Translations under genes and position numbers: made by a program
NCBI RefSeq assembly: GCF_002237655.1
Contig: NZ_NOKT01000011.1
Coordinates: forward strand, 62,001 to 126,000
DNA length: 64,000 nt
Reading direction: 5' to 3'
DNA from: Streptomyces sp. XY006
Lineage (GTDB): Bacteria; Actinomycetota; Actinomycetes; Streptomycetales; Streptomycetaceae
Notes under the pieces: model-generated
Told to the model about the DNA's origin: nothing
Databases searched by the model: none
Seen by the model: the letters and a program-made list of their open reading frames with translations, nothing else
Part shown: piece after piece, positions 16,433 to 24,283 of the stretch
Numbering within the stretch: the first letter of the stretch is position 1
Layout: every line of letters begins with the position of its first letter

Positions 16433-17263
16433 ATGAGCAGCCTCTTCCATCCGCCCCGCGTCACCGCAGCACCCGGGCGGCGGATCACCCTTCTGAGCTC
16501 CATGGCCGTGTTGCTCCTGGCCGCCTTCTTCCTGGTGCCGAACGCGCTGACGCACGAGGGCGTCCATGTCGGCAACGTCGGACGGTCCTTCCGGCAGGGC
16601 ATGGTCGTCTACTGGGAGTCCGGCAGCCAGGACTTCCCCCGGCAGCTGGACACTGCGGTCGGCTTCTGGTTCCGCTTCCACCTCGTCAAAGCCGGTGTCT
16701 CCGCGCTGCTGCTCGCGGCTGTCGTGCTGCTCGGCGTCGTGCTGTGGCGGTCGTCGGGGCAGCGGGCCGGCCGGCGCGGCCGAATGGGCATCGCGCTGCC
16801 GGGGGTGCTCGTCGCGCTGCTCGGGCCCTTCGCCCTGGTCGGGCTGGTGGCCAATGTGCAGGGCGCGGCAGCACCGTTCGCGTCGCTGCTGCCCATGCTC
16901 ACCAGCGGCGGTGGTGAGGGCGAGGCCTTCGCCGGCCTGCCCGGGATCCGCGAGCAGGTCGCCGGCTTCCCCACCGGCCGGCACTCCCCCGCCCTCACCG
17001 TGATGGTCAGGGACTTCGCCCTGTATCACGCGGTCCTGGCGGCGATGGCCCTCGTGGTCGCGCTCGCCCTGGCCGGTGTCTGTGTCGTCCTGTGGCGACG
17101 GCACCGGGCCATACACGAGGTCCGTTCCAGGCGTGGGCTGAAGCTCGGCCTCGCCGCCGCGGCAACCGTGGCGGGCGTCGCCCTCGTCATCGCCGTCGCG
17201 AACGTGAGCAGTGCCGCGCACCCGCCCGAGGCACTCGCCGCCTTCCTCGACGGAGGATGGTAG
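16433..17263 (+). CDS. integral membrane protein of unknown function
   Basis: The 276-aa product has about five hydrophobic helices: 18-38, 83-105, 118-140, 199-221 and 235-255. Between the first two is an outside-facing loop (THEGVHVGNVGRSFRQGMVVYWESGSQDF). Between the third and fourth is another (TSGGGEGEAFAGLPGIREQVAGFPTG). No catalytic motif is recognised. It stands alone between a divergent hydrolase and a convergent antibiotic-resistance gene, ending just before a 14-bp-stem terminator. ATG 16433 was taken because the first helix follows directly and a TAGCGT -10 lies 72 bp upstream. Confidence 0.6.
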   Translation: MSSLFHPPRVTAAPGRRITLLSSMAVLLLAAFFLVPNALTHEGVHVGNVGRSFRQGMVVYWESGSQDFPRQLDTAVGFWFRFHLVKAGVSALLLAAVVLLGVVLWRSSGQRAGRRGRMGIALPGVLVALLGPFALVGLVANVQGAAAPFASLLPMLTSGGGEGEAFAGLPGIREQVAGFPTGRHSPALTVMVRDFALYHAVLAAMALVVALALAGVCVVLWRRHRAIHEVRSRRGLKLGLAAAATVAGVALVIAVANVSSAAHPPEALAAFLDGGW

Positions 17264-17278
17264 GGGGCTTCGCGTCCG

Positions 17279-17312
17279 CCCTCCCGGGCCCCCACGGAGG
17301 GGCCCGGGAGGG
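17279..17312. terminator. bidirectional terminator between convergent genes
   Basis: CCCTCCCGGGCCCC (17279-17292) and GGGGCCCGGGAGGG (17299-17312) form a perfect 14-bp stem around a CACGGA loop. It lies 15 bp after the membrane-protein stop and 50 bp beyond the rifamycin phosphotransferase stop on the other strand. It can serve both converging transcripts. There is no U-run, as is usual in Streptomyces. Confidence 0.8.
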
Positions 17313-17370
17313 CCGGGTCGGTCACGGGAGGGCCGGCTCGGTCACGGGAGGGCAGGGTCGGTCACGGGAG
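17311..17370. repeat. three 20-bp tandem repeats at the 3' end of the rph-type gene
   Basis: Units GGCCGGGTCGGTCACGGGAG, GGCCGGCTCGGTCACGGGAG and GGCAGGGTCGGTCACGGGAG lie head to tail. The third contains the stop codon and last codons of the phosphotransferase gene. The 3' end of the gene has evidently been duplicated twice into the intergenic space, without altering the protein. Confidence 0.85.
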
Positions 17371-19959
17371 GATCTCGACGTATCCGTCGCTTCCGTGGAC
17401 GCGGATGCGCTGACCGTCCCGGATCAGCCGGGTGGCCCGGTCCACGCCGACGACAGCGGGCAGACCGTACTCCCGGGCGATCACCGCGCCGTGGGTCATG
17501 AGGCCGCCCACCTCCGTGACCAGACCCGCGATGCCGACGAACAGGGGCGACCAGCTGGGGTCCGTGTAGGCCGTGACCAGGATGTCGCCTGCTTCCAGGT
17601 CGGCCCGCGCCATGTCCAGGACGACCCGGGCCCTGCCCTCGACCGTCCCGGCGGAGACCGCCAGGCCGACCAGGGCACCGGCCGGCACGTCCTCGCGGCG
17701 GTACGCCCCGTTGAGGGCCTCGCCGTCGGAGGTGAGCACCCGGGGCGGGGTGAGCGCCTGGTACGACCGGAACGCCTCCTTGCGCCGCACGATGAGCCCG
17801 GCGTCGACCTGCCCCGAGCGCACCGCGTCGTGGAACTCCTGGAACGTGAGGTGGAAGACGTCCTCACGCTCGGCGAGCACGCCGGCCCGCACGAGCCGGT
17901 CGGCCTCCTCCAACAGGGCTTGCTTGTAGACGAAGTAACGGCTGACGATGCCGTACTTGGGGTACTCCCGGTACCCGATGAAGGTGCGGACCCGGTCGAT
18001 CATCCGCTTGGTCTCGTCGGCCTTCCGGTCGCCGTCCGGCAGGGCCCGCAGGCGGGCCAGCACGTCCTGTTCCTTCCTCAGCGCCTCCTGCCGCCCCTGC
18101 TCGAAGCGCCGCCGGGCGGCGCCGGGTTGGAAGTTCCTGACGTTGTCGAGGATCGCCGGCACGAGCGTGGTGGGGCTTTCGCTCCAGCGGGGCCGGGTGA
18201 TGTCGATCTCGCCGGCGCAGCGCATGCCGTACCGGTCGAGGTAGGCCTCGATCGCGTCGCGTGCTTCACCGCCGCCGGGGAGTTTCGCCAGGTCGTCCAG
18301 GAAGTTGTCGTCCTGGGCGCCCTGGAGGAAGGCGACGACCTGCGGGTGCGGACGGATGACGTCGGCGACGTCGAGGAGTTCGAGTCCCATCTCCGATGTG
18401 ATGTTGCCGGGGGCGGACAGGGTGAGCGTGTCGGCCGCGTTCTTCTCCCCCAGCCACTCCTGCAGCTTGTCGTTGAGCCACCAGGTGGCCTCCATGCCGG
18501 CCATGATCACCTGCATGCTGAGGGGATCGGCGAGGACCCGCTTGTGCTCCTCGAAGGCTTCGTACAGGAAGTCGAACAGCGCCGGTCCGCTCTTCGTCCG
18601 GATCTCGCGTCGCAGCGCGGCGACGGACGCCTGGCTGCGCTCGATCAGCTCGGTGACGATGGCCGGATCGGTCTCGATCGGGGTGGCGGCACCGCCGGGG
18701 GGCGGTCCGCCGGGTCCGGTGTCCGGGAGCGACGGGACGAAGTCGCCCCGTTCGAGGACGGTTTCCAGCGCGTCCCTGACCAGCGGATCGCCCCGGCCCA
18801 CGAGATCCAGGAGGGCGGCGCGGCTCGCGGGCGCGGCCAGGCGGCGGGTGACGTCGACGAACAGCCGGCCGCCCGCCTCGTGCATCGGTGCCATGGCCGT
18901 CAGCCGCCACATGGACAGCCCCAGGGACTTCATGGCGTCGGTCATCATCTGCTGGTGCCCGACGGAGACGTAGACGTGGTTCTCCTCGTCGCCCGCCTCG
19001 GGGACGGGGAACAGGGTCGTGATGGGCCGGCTCTGCACGATCCGGAAGTCGTCGTCGACCAGGCACCACTCGATGTCCTGGGGGCGGCCGAAGTGCTCCT
19101 CGATCCGCCGCCCGAGCCGTACGAGCCGCACGGCCTGCGCATCGGTCAGGGCCGGCTGCTCCTGGCGCCGCGCGTCGATCGGCACCTGGTGCGTGCCGCC
19201 GTCCGGCAGGGCCTGCACGGCGCGCTGTTTGGCGGCGATGGTCCTGGCGACGACTTGGCCGTCGCGCACCGTGAACACGTCCGGGTTCACCAGACCGGAG
19301 ACCAGGGCCTCGCCGAGGCCGAACCCGGCGTCCACGGTGGCGGTCTTCCGGTTGCCCGTGACGGGATCGGCCGTGAACAGGATGCCGGACGCCTGCGGGA
19401 AGACCATCCGCTGCACGACGACGGCCATGTGGACCGTGCGGTGGTCGATGCCGTTGCGCCGCCGGTAGGTCACGGCCCGCTCGGTGAACAGCGAGGCCCA
19501 GCACCGGCTGATGTGCCGCAGGACCGACGCGGTTCCCCTGACACTGAGGTAGGTGTCCTGCTGGCCGGCGAACGAGGCCGTCGGCAGGTCCTCCGCCGTC
19601 GCGCTGGAGCGGACGGCCCAGGCGGCGTCCTCGCCGGAGCGCGCGAGAGCGCCGGTGACCGACGCCGCGATGTCGTCCGGGAGGACGGTCTCCTCGATGG
19701 TGCGGCGGATCCGCGCGCTGAGCGTGCGGATCGACTCCCGGTCGTCCGGGTCCACATGCGACAGCCGGTCGAGTGCGTCGTCGATCGAGGGCACCTCGGC
19801 CATGGTCCGCCGGAAGGCGTCCGTCGTCAGGCAGAAGCCCTCCGGCACGCGGACGCCCTCGATCCGTGACAGCGCCCCGAGGTGCGCGCCCTTGCCGCCC
19901 GCGACCGCGACCTGCTCCCGGTCGATCTCCCGAAGGTCCAGCAGGTATCGCTCGTTCAC
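17362..19959 (-). CDS. rph: rifamycin-inactivating phosphotransferase (RPH)
   Basis: RPH uses ATP to phosphorylate the C21 hydroxyl of rifamycins, through a phosphohistidine swivel like PEP synthase. The 865-aa length equals that of characterised enzymes. The N-terminal ATP-grasp part has VGGKGAHLGA-like AGGKGAHLGALSRIEG, AVRSSATAEDLP and ILFTADPVTGNRKT. The central part (about 325-750) would bind drug. The C-terminal domain has the swivelling His823 in GGLMTHGAVIAREYG. GTG at 19959 is preceded by GGAGGT. The promoter carries a 19-bp rifamycin-associated element, which strongly supports the resistance function over a generic PEP-utilising enzyme. Confidence 0.92.
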   Translation of the reverse strand: MNERYLLDLREIDREQVAVAGGKGAHLGALSRIEGVRVPEGFCLTTDAFRRTMAEVPSIDDALDRLSHVDPDDRESIRTLSARIRRTIEETVLPDDIAASVTGALARSGEDAAWAVRSSATAEDLPTASFAGQQDTYLSVRGTASVLRHISRCWASLFTERAVTYRRRNGIDHRTVHMAVVVQRMVFPQASGILFTADPVTGNRKTATVDAGFGLGEALVSGLVNPDVFTVRDGQVVARTIAAKQRAVQALPDGGTHQVPIDARRQEQPALTDAQAVRLVRLGRRIEEHFGRPQDIEWCLVDDDFRIVQSRPITTLFPVPEAGDEENHVYVSVGHQQMMTDAMKSLGLSMWRLTAMAPMHEAGGRLFVDVTRRLAAPASRAALLDLVGRGDPLVRDALETVLERGDFVPSLPDTGPGGPPPGGAATPIETDPAIVTELIERSQASVAALRREIRTKSGPALFDFLYEAFEEHKRVLADPLSMQVIMAGMEATWWLNDKLQEWLGEKNAADTLTLSAPGNITSEMGLELLDVADVIRPHPQVVAFLQGAQDDNFLDDLAKLPGGGEARDAIEAYLDRYGMRCAGEIDITRPRWSESPTTLVPAILDNVRNFQPGAARRRFEQGRQEALRKEQDVLARLRALPDGDRKADETKRMIDRVRTFIGYREYPKYGIVSRYFVYKQALLEEADRLVRAGVLAEREDVFHLTFQEFHDAVRSGQVDAGLIVRRKEAFRSYQALTPPRVLTSDGEALNGAYRREDVPAGALVGLAVSAGTVEGRARVVLDMARADLEAGDILVTAYTDPSWSPLFVGIAGLVTEVGGLMTHGAVIAREYGLPAVVGVDRATRLIRDGQRIRVHGSDGYVEILP

Positions 19960-20065
19960 GGCCGCACCTCCGTGGCAGCCGTGCTCGGATGCGACATCAA
20001 CTCACGCATGTAGTGCCCCGTTTCCGCAGGTCCTGGTCTCGGCCGACGATTCTGCGCCGTCCCCC

Positions 20066-20084
20066 GGGCCTTGCCGCAAGCCCC
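20066..20084 (-). promoter_or_regulatory. rifamycin-associated element (RAE) upstream of rph
   Basis: Read on the minus strand the 19 bases are GGGGCTTGCGGCAAGGCCC. That is the rifamycin-associated element described upstream of rifamycin-inactivating genes in actinomycetes, an imperfect inverted repeat needed for rifamycin-inducible expression. It ends 106 bp before the rph start codon and after the terminator of the preceding gene. I matched it from memory of the published consensus; it appears identical. Confidence 0.9.
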
Positions 20085-20107
20085 CCTGTGCGCTATAACT
20101 TGAGACA

Positions 20108-20131
20108 GGCAAGGAGATCTCTCTCCTTGCC
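20108..20131 (-). terminator. terminator downstream of the MFS gene
   Basis: GGCAAGGAGA and TCTCCTTGCC form a perfect 10-bp stem around a TCTC loop, 58 bp beyond the MFS stop codon. On the minus strand it would end the MFS transcript before the rph promoter with its RAE begins. On the plus strand it is followed by CTGTTTT, so it could also act in that direction. Confidence 0.75.
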
Positions 20132-20189
20132 TTCGCTGTTTTCCGCCCCCGGAGGGCGCCGTCTCAGGGCCGGGATCGCCCGGCCGGGA

Positions 20190-21389
20190 TCAACCGCTCA
20201 GCGTCGTCGAGCGGGCCCCGCTCTCCAGGGGTTCCCTCGGGGAGGCCGGACGCAGAACGCCCGCCGCCGTGGCGGTGGTTGCGCAGAACAAGGTGAGCAG
20301 CAGGAACGTGTGGTTGAGGGCCATGAGATGGGTCAGCCAGCCGATGACGGCGGGGCCTGCGAGCATGCCGATGTAGCCGAGCCCGGCGACGCGGGAGACG
20401 TTGGTGCCCGCCGCTGAGGGGTCGGCGTGGCCGGCGGCGCTGAACAGTTGGGGGATGCAGCCGGACAGGCCCAGTCCGAACAGGGCCCAGCCGGTCAGCG
20501 CGACCCAGATCCAGGGCGCGAGGGCCACGGCCGTGATGCCGACGGCGGCCAGAGCGGCGCCGTGGCGCAGGACGGCGACCGGCCCGAAGCGGGCGGATAT
20601 CCGGTCCGCGAGGAGCCGGCCCGCGGTCATGGTGGCCGCGTAGGTTCCGTAGGCGAGGGCGGCGGTGCTCTCCGGGGCGCCCAGGACGTCCTCCAGGTGC
20701 AGGACGCTCCAGTCGTTGGCGGCGCCTTCGCACAGCATGACCAGCAGGGCCAGCACGGCGAGGAGCCAGATCCGGCCGGGAACGGGGCGTTTGCCGGCCG
20801 GGCCGTCGCCCTCGGCGGCGGGGGCCGTCGGCGCGGCGGGCAGGAGACCGCGGGCCGCCGTCAGGGCGACGACGACGCCGATGCCCGCGGCGGTGCCCAG
20901 CGTGGTGGCCGGGTCCCAGCCGATGTCGACGGCCGCGGCGCCCGCGAGGGCGGCCAGGACACCGCCGACGGAGAACGTGGCGTGGAAGGCCGACATGACA
21001 GGCCGCTCGTACGCCTTCTCCACCTGCACGGCGTGCGCGTTCATGCTGACGTCAAGGGTGCCGTTGCCGAAGCCGAAGAGCAGCAGGGCGGCTCCGAGGG
21101 CCCAGGGTTCCCCGGCGAGGCCGGGAAGTACCAGGGTCGCCGCGCACAGCACCCCGGCCAGGGGGACGACGGTGCGTGTGCCGAGCCGGTCGGACAGCCG
21201 GCCGCCCACCTGCATGCCGGCGAAGGCGCCGGCCCCGAGCAGCACGAGGAAGCCGCCGAGGGCCGCGTGGCTGATGCCCACGCGCTCCTCGATGGCCGGG
21301 ATCTGCACCACCCACATGCCCAGCAGGGTGCCGTTGAGGACGAAGTAGACGAATGTCGCAACGCGGGCAACCCGCAGCGCTCTTTCCAT
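20190..21389 (-). CDS. MFS transporter (YbjJ-like)
   Basis: The 399-aa carrier has about 12 hydrophobic helices. The A-like motif between helices 2 and 3 is GGRLSDRLGTRTVV. After helix 4 it has LFGFGNGTLDVSMNAHAVQVEKAYERPVMSAFHATFSVG, a pattern shared with E. coli YbjJ and fucose-permease-like MFS proteins. The substrate is unknown; a sugar or sugar-derived compound is plausible from the divergent DeoR regulator. Starts at 21389 (chosen) and 21401 are both possible, neither with a good ribosome site. Two CGAACA-N7-TGTTYG dyads lie just upstream. Confidence 0.82.
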   Translation of the reverse strand: MERALRVARVATFVYFVLNGTLLGMWVVQIPAIEERVGISHAALGGFLVLLGAGAFAGMQVGGRLSDRLGTRTVVPLAGVLCAATLVLPGLAGEPWALGAALLLFGFGNGTLDVSMNAHAVQVEKAYERPVMSAFHATFSVGGVLAALAGAAAVDIGWDPATTLGTAAGIGVVVALTAARGLLPAAPTAPAAEGDGPAGKRPVPGRIWLLAVLALLVMLCEGAANDWSVLHLEDVLGAPESTAALAYGTYAATMTAGRLLADRISARFGPVAVLRHGAALAAVGITAVALAPWIWVALTGWALFGLGLSGCIPQLFSAAGHADPSAAGTNVSRVAGLGYIGMLAGPAVIGWLTHLMALNHTFLLLTLFCATTATAAGVLRPASPREPLESGARSTTLSG

Positions 21390-21403
21390 GCCGGACACCA
21401 TAA

Positions 21404-21422
21404 CGAACAGATTCAATGTTTG
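21404..21422. promoter_or_regulatory. operator-like dyad 1 (CGAACA-N7-TGTTTG)
   Basis: CGAACA (21404-21409) and TGTTTG (21417-21422) face each other across seven bases, with one mismatch from perfect symmetry. The site lies directly upstream of the MFS start. It is repeated 32 bp away in the same orientation, so the two centres are about three helical turns apart. That is the layout of a paired operator for the adjacent DeoR regulator. Confidence 0.55.
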
Positions 21423-21435
21423 GAACATGGGTCTG

Positions 21436-21454
21436 CGAACACATGCACTGTTCG
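21436..21454. promoter_or_regulatory. operator-like dyad 2 (CGAACA-N7-TGTTCG)
   Basis: CGAACA (21436-21441) and TGTTCG (21449-21454) form a perfect 6-bp inverted repeat with a 7-bp spacer, ending 24 bp before the DeoR start codon. With the near-identical site at 21404-21422 it fills most of the MFS-DeoR intergenic region. Binding here could control both divergent promoters. Confidence 0.6.
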
Positions 21455-21478
21455 GTCCGGGTGGTGTTGAATCACCGT

Positions 21479-22240
21479 ATGAGCACCGCGGAACGTCACC
21501 GACTGATCGCCCAGGCCGTGCAGGAGGCGGGGACGGCCACCGTCGCCGAGCTGGCCGCTCTGACCGGCGCCTCGGACATGACCGTCCGCCGCGACCTGGA
21601 CCACCTGGCGGCCCAAGGCGTCCTGGAGCGGTTCCGCGGCGGGGCGCGCACTCTGCTCCTGCGCGGCGAGGAGCCGCCCTTCGCGCTGCGCGCCCACGAA
21701 GCCATGGACGCCAAGCGGCGGATCGCCGCGGAGGTGGTCTCCCTCATCGGCGACGGCGAGACCGTCCTGCTCGACAGCGGTACGACCTGCCTGGAGGTCG
21801 CACGTCTGCTGCACGGACGGCAGGTGACCGTGATGCCCCTGTCCCTTCAGGCCATCGGGATTCTCGGTGACGCCCCCGAGCCGACCCGGCTCCTGGTGCC
21901 CGGGGGCCGGCCCCGCCCGGGTGAGGGCGCCCTGACCGGTCCCCTGACCCTCGCCTCCCTGTCGGCACTGCGTTTCGACACGGCCGTCCTGGGCTGCTGC
22001 GGCCTGACCGCCGAGGACGGCATGACCGCCTACGACCTCGACGAGGCGGCGGTGAAGAAGGCGGCCATCACCTCCGCGCGCCGCATCGTCGCCGCGGCCG
22101 ACGGCAGCAAACTCGGCCGCACGACCCAGGCTTACGTCGGACCGTCGACCCTGGTGCACATCCTCGTCACCGACGCCACCGCACCCACCGACGAGACCGC
22201 GGCGCTGGAGGGCCGCGGCATCACGGTCAAGCCCGTGTGA
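21479..22240 (+). CDS. DeoR/GlpR family transcriptional regulator
   Basis: The 253-aa protein has the N-terminal DeoR helix-turn-helix (about 5-58; VAELAALTGASDMTVRRDLDHLAAQGVLERFRGGAR) and the DeoRC sensor domain. The sensor has LLDSGTTCLEVARLL, the phosphate-binding signature of sugar-phosphate effectors, and GCCGLTAEDGMTAYDLDEAAVKKA. It most likely represses the divergent MFS gene until a phosphorylated sugar appears. ATG at 21479 lies 24 bp past a perfect dyad. There is no obvious ribosome site, so the transcript may have a very short leader. Confidence 0.9.
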   Translation: MSTAERHRLIAQAVQEAGTATVAELAALTGASDMTVRRDLDHLAAQGVLERFRGGARTLLLRGEEPPFALRAHEAMDAKRRIAAEVVSLIGDGETVLLDSGTTCLEVARLLHGRQVTVMPLSLQAIGILGDAPEPTRLLVPGGRPRPGEGALTGPLTLASLSALRFDTAVLGCCGLTAEDGMTAYDLDEAAVKKAAITSARRIVAAADGSKLGRTTQAYVGPSTLVHILVTDATAPTDETAALEGRGITVKPV

Positions 22241-22264
22241 GGCGGCGGAGGCGGTCCGGAGCGG

Positions 22265-23098
22265 TCAGGCCGGCCAGCCTCCCTGCGCGGCGGTCGACGC
22301 GGCGAACTCGGCGAAGGTCCGCGCTGGGCGCCCGAGGGCCCGCAGCACGCCGTCGGAGACGTGGGCGTCCCTGCCTTCGCGCAGGGGCTCGATGACGTCC
22401 GCGAAGGCCCGGGCGTCCGCGGGCGGCCATCCCTGCCGGACGAGTTCCGCCACGTAGGCCTCCGCCGAGAGCGGTACGTAGCGGATGGCACGGCCGGTGG
22501 CCTCGGAGATCGTCGCGACGGCCTCCGCCAGCGTCACCGCCCGGGGACCTGACACCTCATAGGTCTCGCCTGCGTGCCGGCCGTCGGTGAGCACGGCGGC
22601 GATGTCCTCGGCGTCGACGAAGCTCGCGGCCCCGTCGCCCGCGGGCAGCCGCAGCTCACCGGAGCGGACGGCGTCGGCGAAGAAGCCCTCGCTGAAGTTC
22701 TGCGCGAACCAGCCGGGCCTGCTGATCGTCCACTCCAGACCGCTCTCGCGCACGGCGGCCTCGCTGTCGCGGATGCCGTCCAGGACGCCGCCGCTGTCCT
22801 TGACGTAATGCGGATCGTCGATGCCGCGCCCCGAGGCCAGCACGACCCGCCGTACGCCGTGCCGCACCGCTCGTTCGAGGAACGGGCGCACGAGTTTGGT
22901 GCCGTCCAGCTGGACGAGATAGACGGACCGCACCCCTTCCAGGGCGGTGTCCCAGGTACGGCGGTCCCTCCAGTCGAAGACGCACGCGCCGGTGCGGGAG
23001 GCCGCGCGCACCGGCAGCCCTTTGTCGCGCAGTTGGCGGACCACACGGCGGCCGGACTTGCCGGTCGCCCCCGTGACGAGGATCGGATGTTCAGACAT
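22265..23098 (-). CDS. NAD(P)-binding NmrA-like oxidoreductase (atypical SDR)
   Basis: This 277-aa protein begins with a Rossmann GxxGxxG motif (ILVTGATGKSGRRVV) and has the NmrA/TIGR03649-type pattern. SVYLVQLDG follows strand 4, RRVVLASGRGIDD is in strand 5, and RPGWFAQNFSEGF and YEVSGPRAVTLAEAV lie in the C-terminal half. It lacks a YxxxK catalytic pair, as expected of atypical SDRs, so it may act as a quinone-type reductase or a redox sensor. GAGG precedes the ATG at 23098. It is divergent from a leaderless AraC regulator that probably controls it. Confidence 0.85.
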   Translation of the reverse strand: MSEHPILVTGATGKSGRRVVRQLRDKGLPVRAASRTGACVFDWRDRRTWDTALEGVRSVYLVQLDGTKLVRPFLERAVRHGVRRVVLASGRGIDDPHYVKDSGGVLDGIRDSEAAVRESGLEWTISRPGWFAQNFSEGFFADAVRSGELRLPAGDGAASFVDAEDIAAVLTDGRHAGETYEVSGPRAVTLAEAVATISEATGRAIRYVPLSAEAYVAELVRQGWPPADARAFADVIEPLREGRDAHVSDGVLRALGRPARTFAEFAASTAAQGGWPA

Positions 23099-23166
23099 GA
23101 CCTCAGTCAAGCGGCCCACTTCGAGACGATCCATGCCTGACGAGCTCTCGTCGATGTCTGTGCGTC

Positions 23167-23172
23167 TAGATT
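23167..23172 (+). promoter_or_regulatory. -10 element (TAGATT) of a leaderless AraC-family transcript
   Basis: TAGATT ends six bases before the ATG at 23179, so transcription should start at or next to the A of the start codon. There is no ribosome site in front of that codon. This settles the start at 23179 rather than the in-frame GTG at 23173. Confidence 0.6.
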
Positions 23173-23178
23173 GTGGGC

Positions 23179-24120
23179 ATGGACGCCGTGTCGCAGTTGC
23201 TGGGTGAAGTCCGGGCGCGCGGCGCCGTGTTCCGGCAGACGACCATGCGGCCGCCGTGGGCTCTGCGCATGGCCGGCGGCGCTCCCCTGACGCTGGCCGT
23301 GATGCTGCGCGGGAGGGCCTGGATCGTGCCCGACGGGCACGAGCCGGTGCCCATCGGGGTCGGTGACATCGCGGTCGTCCGTGGCGACGCTCCCTACACG
23401 GTGGCGGACGACCCCGCGAGCACTCCCTCGGCGGTGGTGACCGGCGCCGACTACTGCCCCGGGGCCGAGGGTGTCGAGCATGCCTCCGGGCCCGCCCGGA
23501 CGTGCGGAACACCGGAGGACGGATCCCCGGTGCTGCTCAGCGGGGCCTTCGAACGGAGCGGGGAACTCAGCGATCGGCTGGTGCGGTCGCTGCCGCCCGT
23601 GCTGGTGGTGCCGGACGGGAACAGCCCTTACGCGTCGGTGGAGTCGGTGGCCCAGGAGGTCACACGGGAGCGGCCAGGACAGCAGCTCGTCCTGGACCGG
23701 CTGCTGGATCTGATGCTCGTCTCCGCCCTGCGCGGCTGGTTCGACGATCCCGCTGCCGATGTGCCCGCCTGGTGCCGGGCGTTGGACGAACCGGTGGTCG
23801 GCGCGGCGCTGCGGCTGCTGCACGCCGCTCCCGCCCGTCCGTGGACGGTCGCGGAACTGGCCGCCGAGGTCGGGGTGTCGAGGGCCGCACTGGCCCGGCG
23901 GTTCACCGCGCAAGTAGGCGAACCGCCCATGGCCTACCTCACCGGCTGGCGCATCGCCCTGGCCGCGGACCTGCTGCGGCGGACCGATCAGACGGTGGGC
24001 ACGATCGCGCGGAAGGTGGGCTACGCCAACGCCTTCGCGCTGAGCGTGGCGTTCAAAAGAGTGCGGGGCACGCGGCCGAGTGACTACCGCGCCACCGCGC
24101 CCCCGCCGCGAACCGGATGA
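23179..24120 (+). CDS. AraC family regulator with N-terminal cupin domain
   Basis: The 313-aa protein has an AraC_binding/cupin_6 domain (about 10-180; VMLRGRAWIVPDGHEPVPIGVGDIAVV). It is followed by two helix-turn-helix motifs (about 205-300; WTVAELAAEVGVSRAALARRF and TVGTIARKVGYANAFALSVAFKR). A Cys pair in the linker (ADYCPG..., RTCGTPEDGSPVLL) resembles the redox-sensitive pattern of RclR-like members. It likely regulates the divergent NmrA-like reductase. The transcript appears leaderless, with TAGATT six bases before ATG. Confidence 0.88.
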   Translation: MDAVSQLLGEVRARGAVFRQTTMRPPWALRMAGGAPLTLAVMLRGRAWIVPDGHEPVPIGVGDIAVVRGDAPYTVADDPASTPSAVVTGADYCPGAEGVEHASGPARTCGTPEDGSPVLLSGAFERSGELSDRLVRSLPPVLVVPDGNSPYASVESVAQEVTRERPGQQLVLDRLLDLMLVSALRGWFDDPAADVPAWCRALDEPVVGAALRLLHAAPARPWTVAELAAEVGVSRAALARRFTAQVGEPPMAYLTGWRIALAADLLRRTDQTVGTIARKVGYANAFALSVAFKRVRGTRPSDYRATAPPPRTG

Positions 24121-24140
24121 GGGCGAAGCCCCGACGCCAC

Positions 24141-24233
24141 GGGCCGGTTGAGGACGCTGCGCAGGGGCCGCGGGCCGGTTGAGGACGCTGCGCAGGCGCC
24201 GCGGGCCGGGAGAGGACGCTGCGTCCGCAGGCT
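24141..24233. repeat. 31-bp tandem repeats downstream of the AraC gene
   Basis: Two near-identical 31-bp units (24141-24171 and 24172-24202, starting GGGCCGGTTGAGGACGCTGC) are followed by a diverged third that shares GGGCCGG and GAGGACGCTGCG. The repeats lie in the 163-bp gap between the AraC gene and the converging alpha/beta hydrolase. They contain no start codon with a ribosome site. They may form structure in the 3' end of either transcript. Confidence 0.8.
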
Positions 24234-24283
24234 GGGGCCTGACAATCCGGGACGTCCGGAGGCCGCTCGGTGACGGGACCGTG

